Assembly (NCBI GenBank): GCA_011053245.1
Contig: DRGS01000141.1
Span: 1-26,582 of the forward strand
Direction of reading: 5' to 3'
Length of the DNA: 26,582 nucleotides
Source: Phycisphaerales bacterium
Lineage (GTDB): Bacteria > Planctomycetota > Phycisphaerae > Sedimentisphaerales > Anaerohalosphaeraceae
In this document: positions 16,875 to 24,195 of the stretch, piece after piece
How the letters are laid out: every line of letters begins with the position of its first letter
Position numbering within the stretch: position 1 is the stretch's first letter
Translations under genes and position numbers: made by a program
Notes under the pieces: model-generated
Database searches by the model: none
What the model was told of the DNA's origin: nothing
Seen by the model: the letters and a program-made list of their open reading frames with translations, nothing else

Positions 16875-17465
16875 GTGCGACAGGAAAGTTCCGTTGAGTG
16901 AGGATTGGAAATGTAAACTTAACATAACATGAAACCTCAAGTTGAAACCCTGTGGAAGGAAGAATTCCACCCGGTAAGTGTCCCAACGGCCGGAAGCGAG
17001 TCTTGCGTGGTGTTTGCCTGATATTGGCAGGAGCAATCTGCACTGCGAAGCGTAGACAGCGGGTGCATAGGTGGCGTGATTGAACCGCGAAATTCGGATA
17101 ATCGTCAGGGCTGACGTTTTTAGAGTAGCGGAAAGCAACATCTGGTATTCTGAAAGGGAATTGAATATCAGATCTGGCCGAGGTCAAAGAGCAGAGCATG
17201 TGCACAAGGGTTTCCGGGAAACCTGTGAGATCCCATCATCTCCATGTCTGTGGGCTGGAAGCGCGCGCCGGCAGTACGCCGGACGTACATCGATAAAAAT
17301 GGCGGCAAGCAGCAACGACCGCTCGGGATTCCGACGGTTGAAGACAAAGTCTTGCAGCGTGGCGTTGCGATGATTCTTGAAGCGGTGTACGAGCAGGACT
17401 TCTACGACTGTTCGTATGGATTTAGTCCGAAACGGAGTCCCCATCAGGCATTGAAGTCATTGCGT
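16875..17465 (+). mobile_element. Group II intron, 5' part with truncated reverse transcriptase
   Basis: The element begins with the canonical group II 5' end GTGCGAC at 16875, followed by about 370 nt of structured, stem-rich sequence of domain I type, then a reverse-transcriptase fragment. The 3' part of the protein and domains V and VI are missing; the sequence changes abruptly near 17465 into the end of a cassette gene. It cannot splice or move. Intron class was not determined. Confidence 0.75.
17244..17465 (+). pseudogene. ltrA: Group II intron reverse transcriptase/maturase fragment
   Basis: The fragment reads [20 protein letters not shown], then [20 protein letters not shown], then [20 protein letters not shown] and LKSLRG. 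These match the RT1-RT2 region of bacterial group II intron proteins (the RPLGIPT.EDK and YGFRP.RS.H.A blocks). The usual protein is about 420-600 aa. Here the N-terminal ~60 residues, the YADD active-site region, the maturase X domain and everything after are absent. It is therefore inactive. The end at about 17465 abuts the cassette gene on the opposite strand. Confidence 0.9.
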
Positions 17466-17477
17466 GGGGTCTCTGGA

Positions 17478-17943
17478 TTAAAGACACGTGCAAATGATAC
17501 CAAACAACTTTTCGTCTCCCTTTTGAAACACGACACCTTTGTCCTTACAAAATACTTTAGGTTTTCTAGCACGCTTTGGTCAAGACCGTGGTGTGTCCCG
17601 CCACCACATGTATTGTTGTAATGAAGTTTCTCTCCTGCAGGAATCAGAGTAAGCTTTTCCTTAAATTCAGCTAAGCTTGTTGTCTTAATGATTTCTTTAT
17701 CCTTATACACGTACAATTCATAGCGAGGGACCGAATTCTCTGTAAAAGCATCATAGAAAATCATCATACCATAGCCATCTCTTAGTACGGCATGGCGTTT
17801 CTCTCCTCCAGCAGCCCATTCGTAAAAAATAAGATGCCCGTCAGCTGTTGTTGTACCTTGAGGTGTTCAGATGATGTGTTGGAACATCCGAGCGAAAGAA
17901 TTGGTAATAACATAAGCACTGCTAGGGCGATTCTATGTTTCAT
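17478..17943 (-). pseudogene. Small cassette-borne lipoprotein of unknown function, two frameshifts
   Basis: The N-terminus is a lipoprotein signal, MKHRIALAVLMLLPILSLGC, with the lipobox LSLGC, so the product would be anchored in a membrane. The downstream protein is read by shifting frame twice: after NTSSE to [73 protein letters not shown], and then to [16 protein letters not shown] and GIICTCL before TAA at 17478-17480. Each shift is repaired by adding one base (an A near 17872 and a T near 17551), which gives about 155 aa. The ATG at 17941-17943 has GGTGG upstream and lies only 14 nt after the conserved GTT of an attC-like site, as in integron gene cassettes. I do not recognise the family; the Cys and His pairs (CGGGTHHG) could bind metal. 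Confidence 0.6.
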
Positions 17944-17952
17944 TTTAATTCC

Positions 17953-18011
17953 ACCGAACGTCATGGATCAGACGCGGCTATTTGCCGTCGCCTGCATCCG
18001 GATTGTTAGTT
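17953..18011 (-). repeat. attC-like integron recombination site
   Basis: Read on the minus strand, a 59-nt imperfect palindrome runs from AACTAAC (R''-like) to GTTCGGT (R'-like). The arms GGATGCAG and CTGATCC pair except for one bulged G, and GACGGC pairs with GCCGCGTC around the short AAATA loop. Bounding AAC and GTT triplets and an extrahelical base in one arm are the hallmarks of attC sites. The outer 7-mers each differ from the RYYYAAC/GTTRRRY consensus at one position. The lipoprotein gene begins right after it, in cassette orientation. No integrase gene is in the window. Confidence 0.65.
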
Positions 18012-18060
18012 TTCTCTTCTCCAATTCTGCTTGCAGAATGGGTGGCTTTATCCCACGGCA

Positions 18061-18465
18061 ATGACAGAAGGAGTTTTTTCGTCCATTCTTGCAGTTCATC
18101 GCGCCAAAGGGTTTTTCGAGGACTGTGCATCACTGTATCCTGGAAAATTTTATTGCTTCACGATGGCAACTTTTGCGAAAGATTCGAACGAGCCTCTTTT
18201 TGATTACCCTCGAAAATCTTCAGACCAGACAATTGAATTACTTCGTAAGCATGTAGAAATTGGTGCACGTGGACTCAAAATACTTAGCGAGCTTGGACTC
18301 AAGTGCAAAGATGCAACTGGAAGGCTCATCAAAATCGACGACTCTGAATTATCGGATAAAAGTGCTGGCATTCTGGAGAGCTTTTTAAGCATGGGCAAAG
18401 GGAGTCTTATCTTTATTTTCTTACGAATCAAAGTCAGCCAACAGCGTTCGCCTAGCATTTACTAG
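18061..18465 (+). pseudogene. Amidohydrolase gene fragment
   Basis: The segment KGFFEDCASLYPGKFYCFTM, then ELLRKHVEIGARGLKILSEL and GLKCKDATGRLIKIDDSEL, matches the region before the first barrel histidine pair in a group of amidohydrolases (G.KGLK.....GL...D..GR.I..DDP.L). Similarity runs from about 18090 to 18357. The N-terminal HxH metal site and everything after the DDSEL block are missing, and the tail (GILESFLSMGKGSLIFIF) looks unrelated. It overlaps the 3' end of the toroid gene on the other strand at 18452. It may descend from the same kind of protein as the 5528-5662 remnant, but that is only a guess. Confidence 0.55.
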
Positions 18466-19426
18466 AGCTTATAGCCTCCTTACTCTCCAAAACTGCCACA
18501 GATTCCTGGAGCCAAACGTTCAAACCAGCTGCGTGGTCGACATGAATAAGGAGCTCATCCGACTCATCATCATAGCACCAGCTACCATCGGGAAGCTGTG
18601 TTTCCACAAGGAAGTCACACCACCGATACGCGGCTTCTTTTGCCTTCTCGTCACCAGTGAACAAGTATAATAGTGCCGCCCCAAGGGTGCTCTTTCCGCT
18701 TCCCCAGTAGGCGAAGCCGTCTTCGCGGCAGCGCAGTTTGAAATCTAAGAATTTACTTACATAATCCAGATAAGATTTGTCACCGGTCACCTGATACATT
18801 CTGCACATGAGTATCATGGGAAAACCCACCTCCCAATAGCACTGCATAGTCTTGGTTGAATCAATGAACTCTGCATTAGGATAATCTTTTTCGGTGGCAA
18901 GCTTACCGTCTTGGGTCATCTGGAAGTAGAACCTGTCCTCCCGAGGCTGCTGCTCAAGCATGCTGATGCAGCACTGAGCGACTTTCTTAGCTACTTCTAC
19001 ATTTCCATAATAAAGTGCCGAAACCCCCGTCCAAGCCGTAGCCAGCGACCGAATCAATTCGTCGCCTGCAAAATGCGGAAAGCCTCCGCATGGCGCCTGG
19101 CAAGAGAGGATAAATGACATCACTGGATAAGACAGGTCGAACCGTCCCAATTTATGGGCTCCCTGAAAAAACCAGGAATGCTTGTAGATGTCGCCGCTAA
19201 AATCCTTCAATTGACCGTCGGATTGCAGCGTGTTCTTCTTCACCCAGTTCAGGAGCCGTTGCGCCTCGCTGAAATGACCGAAAAGCTGCCATGTGTAAGC
19301 CTGCTTATGATAGGCATCTTTGACAAAACCCTCCCAGATGTAACCTCCATCAGGCTGCTGAAATTTTAGTGTGAATTCCACAGCCTTTAGGCCGGCATTT
19401 CGGTAGGCGTCCAGTTTATTTTTCAT
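18452..19426 (-). CDS. Alpha/alpha-toroid protein (terpenoid cyclase / six-hairpin glycosidase-like fold)
   Basis: This complete 324-aa protein is built of helical repeats, each with a Gly/Trp-rich turn: FQQPDGGYIWEGF, LQSDGQLKDFSGD, CQAPCGGFPHF, CREDGFAYWGSGKSTLG and TQLPDGSWCYDDESDELLIH. These QxxDGxW-like turns are typical of the alpha/alpha barrel shared by squalene/terpene cyclases, prenyltransferase beta subunits and several glycosidases and uronyl hydrolases. There is no signal peptide. The DxDD motif of class II cyclases is not evident, so a carbohydrate-active or unknown role is as likely. ATG 19424-19426 has AAGGAG about 9 nt upstream. It diverges from the flavoprotein operon and may share its control region. 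Confidence 0.7.
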   Translation of the reverse strand: MKNKLDAYRNAGLKAVEFTLKFQQPDGGYIWEGFVKDAYHKQAYTWQLFGHFSEAQRLLNWVKKNTLQSDGQLKDFSGDIYKHSWFFQGAHKLGRFDLSYPVMSFILSCQAPCGGFPHFAGDELIRSLATAWTGVSALYYGNVEVAKKVAQCCISMLEQQPREDRFYFQMTQDGKLATEKDYPNAEFIDSTKTMQCYWEVGFPMILMCRMYQVTGDKSYLDYVSKFLDFKLRCREDGFAYWGSGKSTLGAALLYLFTGDEKAKEAAYRWCDFLVETQLPDGSWCYDDESDELLIHVDHAAGLNVWLQESVAVLESKEAISSSKC

Positions 19427-19760
19427 TGTCTTCTGCTCCTTTTTTTCGATTTTCTTTTATTTTTCCCCAAAACGCACCGCACTCTTCACATTGATATAAC
19501 ACATCAATACTACACCGTCCATAACAAGTTTTGAGCACGTTAAGATTTATACACTTTGGCTTTTGCAACGTCAATTATTTTTTTAGGTCACTCCAAGAAC
19601 GGCCTCATCGAAATTTTTACAAAAATTACCGCGGAAAAGAATTTTTTTGACAGTTCAAGGTGGATTTTTATAAGGTCATTAGTGTCGTATGGAGAAAAGT
19701 ATGCTTTTAAAACGTTAAAATGGAAAATGTCAGATTAAATCTAAATGAAGGAACCATGTT
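19427..19760. other. Divergent control region between toroid gene and flavoprotein operon
   Basis: This AT-rich 334-bp gap separates two divergent genes and has no supported ORF. It contains the toroid ribosome-binding site (AAGGAG near 19436), a near-palindrome AATTTTTACAAAAATT at about 19613-19628, and the plus-strand promoter listed separately. No operator for a known regulator family could be named. Confidence 0.5.
19647..19674 (+). promoter_or_regulatory. Sigma70-type promoter for the flavoprotein operon
   Basis: TTGACA at 19647-19652 and TATAAG at 19669-19674 are 16 nt apart. The predicted start is about 80 nt before the ATG at 19761, leaving room for the AAGGA ribosome-binding site 9-10 nt before that ATG. 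Confidence 0.55.
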
Positions 19761-21800
19761 ATGTCTACCCGACGAAGTGGAAAAATGGTAGATCCCTGCC
19801 CGAGTCTAGATACTATCCATCCGGATGTTTTGAAGCAATTCCCCCATCTTTTCGAGCCTCTATCTATCGGTAACCTTTACATCCGAAACCGTGTCTTTAT
19901 CTCTGCTCACACTACCATGCTGGCAGAGAATGGAGGGCCGGGAGAGAAATTGATTGCTTTTCTGGAAGCTAAAGCAAAAGGTGGCGCTGGTCTAATTATC
20001 AGCGAAGCTGTTAATGCACATCCTTCCGGAAGCGAAAGTAAAAATGAACTGTGCAGCTGGGAGCCCTTCTTTCCCGAAGGTCTAAAGAAGCTGAGAGAAC
20101 GATTGGATTTGTACGGAACAATTTTTTTCGTTCAGCTCTTTCACAGTGGAGGTGGAGGAACCCATGCGGGTATTATGGAGAAAGGGCCTAATATCCAACC
20201 GAGCAATATATCATTTCTTTGCGAGGGATTGGTAGGCACATCTCATGCCTTAAGACTGGAAGAAGTAGAAGATTTAATCGAGGGTTTTGCAAAATCAGCC
20301 CTGATCTGTAAGGATAACGGGGCTCATGGAGTGGAAGTAGCAGCTGCGCATGGCTATTTAATTCACCGCTTCCTATCGCCTCTCCATAATCAGCGTATAG
20401 ATCGCTTTGGTGGAGATTTTAATAAACGCCTAACTTTTCTCAGGGAGATTCTCATTGCCATCCGAAAAAAAGTAGGCGGGGATTTCCCCATTGGAGTGCG
20501 CATCGGTTGTGATGATTTCATTCAAGAGAGTCTCTCCAACGACGATATCATAAAAATCTGTAAGACTCTTGAACAAGAAAAACTTGTAGATTTCTTTGAT
20601 ATTACGGGAAGTCACGAATTTATCGACAGAAGTCTTATCCATCATTACGCGGTCATGGACGATAAGCTTGGTCACATGGTACCCGAAGTTTCCAATATCC
20701 ATAGAGCTGTGTCTGTTCCCGTCCTCCATGCCGGGCGAATCATTAATCCTCGTCAGGCAGAGGATATATTAGCTGCAGGACATATTGATATGGCGGGTAT
20801 GACTCGCGCATCTATCGCTGATCCCAATTTTATAAAAAAAACTGTCGAGCAACGGGAAGCAGACATTATCTACTGTGTAGGTTGTGCTCAGGCCTGTATG
20901 GGGAGGGTGAATCGTAACCAGCATGTTACTTGTTTTCAAAATCCGTTCACGGGACGTGAACATGTTTGGGGAGAACTAACAAATACTACTAATAGGAAGA
21001 AAATCGTAGTCGTTGGTGGAGGACCTGCCGGTATGTCTTTTGCCTGGGTAGCCGCTTCAAGGGGTCATGAGGTTAATCTTTACGATGACCATCATGAACT
21101 AGGAGGACAGGTCCTTTTAGCAGAACAGCTACCCTTGTGTTTGGAGTTGGGCACGGTGGCGAGAAATCTTTCCCGTCAGGTTTATCAAGCCGGTGTCGAG
21201 GTTTATCTCAATACTTCTGCTACCAGTGAAACCGTTATTGCACAAAACCCTGATGAAGTTGTACTGGCCACAGGTTCTAAACCTTATCTACCTCAAAATG
21301 TGCAAGGGATAAATCAGAACCACGTTTTCACTTTCGAGCGAGCCTTTACTCAGCCAGATTTACTAGGGGACTCAGTCCTGTTGATTGATAACGACGGCCA
21401 TCAAAGAGGCGCCTCGACCGCTGCCTGGTTGATCAAAATCGGAAAAAAGGTTCAAGTCGTGACTGAATTTTCTCACATAGGTTCTAACTTTGAAATGTCT
21501 TTGCTAAGAGTGCGAATTTATCAGATTTTTTTCAAAAATAAAATCCCGCTTTATCCTCATTATCGGCTAATCGAAATTGGTCGCAAATCCGTATTTTTTA
21601 AAGACAATTATGCTGATACTGATCTTGAGATCAAAGGGATCGACAGCGTGGTGGTTCTCTATCCGCCTATTGCCCAAACCGAACTTGAAAAAGATTTACG
21701 AGCTTCAGGGAAAAAATTACATCTTATTGGAGATTGCCTAACACCAAGAAATATTGAATACGCCTCTTTTGTCGGAGCCAGACTGGGAAGGAGTATCTAA
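19761..21800 (+). CDS. Old Yellow Enzyme-type flavoprotein with [4Fe-4S] and FAD/NAD domains (TMADH / dienoyl-CoA reductase superfamily)
   Basis: This is a complete 679-aa oxidoreductase. Domain 1 (about 30-370) is an FMN-binding TIM barrel, with FEPLSIGNLYIRNRVF, then HGVEVAAAHGYLIHRFLSPL (189-208) carrying active-site His/Tyr candidates, and NQRIDRFGG (210-218). A [4Fe-4S] site follows: C372, C375, C379 and C391 (C-x2-C-x3-C-x11-C). Domain 3 begins with the dinucleotide fold VVVGGGPAGM (416-425) and ends with LHLIGDCLTPRNIEYA. This order matches trimethylamine/dimethylamine dehydrogenase, 2,4-dienoyl-CoA reductase and the DgcA-type N-demethylases. The next gene starts 3 nt after the stop, so the iron-sulfur protein is probably its electron acceptor. 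The substrate is unknown; an N-methyl compound is one possibility by analogy with DgcAB. Confidence 0.9.
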   Translation: MSTRRSGKMVDPCPSLDTIHPDVLKQFPHLFEPLSIGNLYIRNRVFISAHTTMLAENGGPGEKLIAFLEAKAKGGAGLIISEAVNAHPSGSESKNELCSWEPFFPEGLKKLRERLDLYGTIFFVQLFHSGGGGTHAGIMEKGPNIQPSNISFLCEGLVGTSHALRLEEVEDLIEGFAKSALICKDNGAHGVEVAAAHGYLIHRFLSPLHNQRIDRFGGDFNKRLTFLREILIAIRKKVGGDFPIGVRIGCDDFIQESLSNDDIIKICKTLEQEKLVDFFDITGSHEFIDRSLIHHYAVMDDKLGHMVPEVSNIHRAVSVPVLHAGRIINPRQAEDILAAGHIDMAGMTRASIADPNFIKKTVEQREADIIYCVGCAQACMGRVNRNQHVTCFQNPFTGREHVWGELTNTTNRKKIVVVGGGPAGMSFAWVAASRGHEVNLYDDHHELGGQVLLAEQLPLCLELGTVARNLSRQVYQAGVEVYLNTSATSETVIAQNPDEVVLATGSKPYLPQNVQGINQNHVFTFERAFTQPDLLGDSVLLIDNDGHQRGASTAAWLIKIGKKVQVVTEFSHIGSNFEMSLLRVRIYQIFFKNKIPLYPHYRLIEIGRKSVFFKDNYADTDLEIKGIDSVVVLYPPIAQTELEKDLRASGKKLHLIGDCLTPRNIEYASFVGARLGRSI

Positions 21801-21802
21801 TT

Positions 21803-23122
21803 ATGAATGAATTGCGAAAGAACTTGGGTGAAGCGAATCTCGAACTGGATCGCTGTATGAGTTGTGGATTATGCCTCGACGATTGTCCGACTTATACTAC
21901 GACCGGTCGCTCCACTTCTTCTCCCAGGGGTAGAATGAGGCTTATGATGAATCTCATTAAAGGAACGATAGATATCAACGATAAAGTTCCTTATACGAAC
22001 GTTAGTGTTCGCCACGAATTGGAAACCTGCTTGGGTTGTTTAGGATGTAATACATCTTGTCCTGCAGATATTCAGCATACAGATATGTTTGAATGCCTTA
22101 AAATGATGTTTTTTAAAAATAATCCCCAATATAAAGAACAATTGAAGGCTTTCTTAAAAGAAATGCCCATTGATAACCCCAAAAAATTCAGAACATTGAT
22201 GATTCTTCTATTTGTCGCCAAAAGGACCGGAGCGATTTGGATAACACAAAATACTCCTCTTAAATACCTATTGCCATCGACAAAAAGAAATATGGTTAAA
22301 CTCCTCGCCAAAAAGATCCCATATCGACCATCTTCACGGGTATTGTCTGGATTCAATCCCGCTATTGGTAAAAAGAAAATGAGAGTAGGGGTTTTCCTGG
22401 GTTGCATAAACGATCATATGTTTGCTGAAGTCAATATTGCTATGGTGCGGGTTTTGCAGCGCTTGGGTGCTGAGGTTCTTGTTCCAAAGACCGAAGCGTG
22501 CTGTGGTGCCATTCACCAGCACATGGGAGAACGTGAAATATCCAGTAAGATGGCCATTGAGAATTGTGAGCGTTTTTTGGATATGGGAGTCGACACCATC
22601 GCAGTTAATGCTGCTGGTTGTGGTTTGAGGGTCAAAGCATATACACGTGCTTTGCCCCATCATCCAGTGATTCAAAAGATTGGTCCCAAATTCAAAGACA
22701 TTCATGAAATTATTTGGGAGTTATTAGAAATGAATCCAGCTTTGAAGAATCAATGGATTTGGCCTGGTGGCAAAGAAAGGTATACCTATCACGATGCCTG
22801 CCATCTCGTACATGGACAAGGCATTAGTGACATTCCTCGGAAACTACTGCAATGCATTCAAGGCCTGGAATACATTTCTCTAAAAGAATCTACCATGTGT
22901 TGCGGTTCAGCGGGAACCTATAATATATTTCATCCTGAATTAGCACAAAAGATTCAATCGAGAAAAATTATGAACATCTTAGATACGAAGGCAAGCATTG
23001 TCGCTGTAGGTAATTCCGGGTGCTCGCTTCAAATTTTATCTGGACTAAAAGAGAAGGGTAAAAGTAACGTAAAATGCTACCATCCCGTTGAAATGATAGA
23101 CATAAGTTGGCGCAAGGTTTAA
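21803..23122 (+). CDS. GlcF-like iron-sulfur oxidoreductase subunit with two CCG domains
   Basis: This is a complete 439-aa protein. Two ferredoxin-type [4Fe-4S] motifs lie at C18-x2-C21-x2-C24-x3-C28 and C76-x2-C79-x2-C82-x3-C86. Two cysteine-rich CCG domains follow: first VGVFLGCINDHMF, TEACCGAIHQHMGE and NAAGCGLRVK, second YTYHDACHLVHGQGISDIPR, STMCCGSAGTYNIFHPELA and VGNSGCSLQI. Order, length and motif text match GlcF, the iron-sulfur subunit of glycolate oxidase (about 407 aa), and more loosely GlpC and heterodisulfide reductase subunits. The usual partners GlcD and GlcE are absent; instead it follows an OYE-type flavoprotein by 3 nt. It probably passes electrons from that enzyme toward quinone or another carrier at the membrane. 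Confidence 0.9.
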   Translation: MNELRKNLGEANLELDRCMSCGLCLDDCPTYTTTGRSTSSPRGRMRLMMNLIKGTIDINDKVPYTNVSVRHELETCLGCLGCNTSCPADIQHTDMFECLKMMFFKNNPQYKEQLKAFLKEMPIDNPKKFRTLMILLFVAKRTGAIWITQNTPLKYLLPSTKRNMVKLLAKKIPYRPSSRVLSGFNPAIGKKKMRVGVFLGCINDHMFAEVNIAMVRVLQRLGAEVLVPKTEACCGAIHQHMGEREISSKMAIENCERFLDMGVDTIAVNAAGCGLRVKAYTRALPHHPVIQKIGPKFKDIHEIIWELLEMNPALKNQWIWPGGKERYTYHDACHLVHGQGISDIPRKLLQCIQGLEYISLKESTMCCGSAGTYNIFHPELAQKIQSRKIMNILDTKASIVAVGNSGCSLQILSGLKEKGKSNVKCYHPVEMIDISWRKV

Positions 23123-23362
23123 TCTCCTGTCCGATGGCCGTAAACATTGCCTTTTCAGGGATATGCTCATCACGAAAAAGAAAGCAATTTCTTCTCATTT
23201 CAAAACTTCTATGTTGATACTAGTTTTGACGCTAACATTATCTATATCATAAATAGACATTAAAATAGTGCCTAGACTAAAAAAAAATTACAAAACGTAT
23301 TACCTGATGAATAAACTGAGAACATTACAATAATTAAAACTAAAGTTTGTAGAGGATATTCA
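23123..23362. other. AT-rich intergenic region after the flavoprotein operon
   Basis: No gene is visible in these 240 bases and no clear intrinsic terminator follows the GlcF-like gene. TTGACG at about 23226-23231, with AT-rich sequence downstream, may be a promoter for the small frame at 23363, but no convincing -10 box is seen. Confidence 0.35.
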
Positions 23363-23590
23363 ATGCGATTAAAAAATAAGAAATCACTAGTTAATCGAAC
23401 GTATCAAATTGATAATCATTAACACACCGAAGAATCCGACCGGTTACGTGGCTACGCAAGAGGATGTGGAAGCTATAGCAACCTTGGCAAAAAAGTACGA
23501 CCTTCTGGTTCTTTGTGATGAATCTTACGACCGCTTTATATACGATGATAAAAAACATATAAGCTTCGCATCCCTTCCCGATGTGGCTGG
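23363..23590 (+). pseudogene. Fusion scar: possible SDR start joined to class I/II aminotransferase fragment
   Basis: An AGAGGA site precedes ATG 23363, which reads MRLKNKKSLV. This resembles the first residues of many short-chain dehydrogenases (MRLKNKVALVTGA), but the frame ends 10 codons later. From about 23391, in another frame, the sequence reads ERIKLIIINTPKNPTG, YVATQEDVEAIATLAKKYDL, LVLCDESYDRFIYDD and KHISFASLPDV. This is the middle of a fold-type I aspartate-like aminotransferase: NPTG substrate-binding loop and D..Y PLP-binding residues. It stops before the PLP lysine (about 23585). Neither piece is functional. The aminotransferase identity is confident; the SDR identity is weak because so little remains. 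Confidence 0.65.
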
Positions 23591-24195
23591 GAAGGCTGCT
23601 ACGCTGGGGCCGAATTGTCCGTCGAACCTCCTGCCTCTCCCGAAAACCTCGTCCATCAGTAATGACAAGGGCTTACGACAAGTGATCTTTCCAGCACAAT
23701 CGGCAAGGATTCCGATTTTGCTGAATTGCCGATGCGATTATTTCACCTTATTTGGATCTTAGTGGGGGCCTTGTTTGTTCGCCGGGCCAGCTCAAGATCA
23801 GGAGGTGGTAAGAGTATGGACTACAAGAAGGCGTTGGATATAGGCCACGAACGGGCCGACCAGGCTTCTCGAAGAATTTTTCGCCGTTTTAGCGTCAAAG
23901 TGTTTATTGGCACCGCAGCAACAGTTAATAACATAAGCACCTAAAAAGTCCCGGCTGATTAATACCAAATGGTTACGCCACAAATTTGAACGTTCTCCAA
24001 AATGCCACTTTGATGTAACGCGGTACAAATCCCGCCCCCGCTAGTGCGTAAGGTCGGCTGACTTTGTGAGTTACGAAGACCGTCTGAAACGACGGAGCGA
24101 GATCAGGCCCATATCCCAAGCACTAAGATTGTTGTTTTCGAAGTACTTTCCATTGCCATGTTCTGCCGACAATAGAATCACAATGTTCGGGCCAG
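23591..24195. other. Mixed-composition intergenic region with hairpins
   Basis: No recognisable gene was found in about 600 bases apart from one small ORF listed separately. An 8-bp inverted repeat, ATCGGCAA (23699-23706) with TTGCCGAT (23726-23733), could be a terminator or mobile-element end. A smaller hairpin, CCGTC-N6-GACGG, lies near 24080-24096. The composition shifts from AT-rich to GC-rich at about 23590, which marks the edge of the aminotransferase fragment as a junction. Confidence 0.4.
23816..23944 (+). CDS. Small ORF with strong ribosome-binding site, unknown
   Basis: A 42-codon frame starts at ATG 23816, with AGGAGGT about 8-9 nt upstream, and reads MDYKKALDIGHERADQASRR followed by IFRRFSVKVFIGTA. 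I do not recognise it. The basic, helical N-terminus resembles the start of a larger protein, and the tail looks unlike it, so this may be the 5' end of a lost gene. The strong Shine-Dalgarno is the only support; there are no neighbours to place it. Confidence 0.3.
   Translation: MDYKKALDIGHERADQASRRIFRRFSVKVFIGTAATVNNIST

Noticed and set aside
23726..23944. Longer version of the small ORF with an apparent membrane segment, starting at TTG 23726
   Set aside because: There is no ribosome-binding site at that start, while a strong one precedes the internal ATG at 23816; the upstream part includes an inverted repeat.
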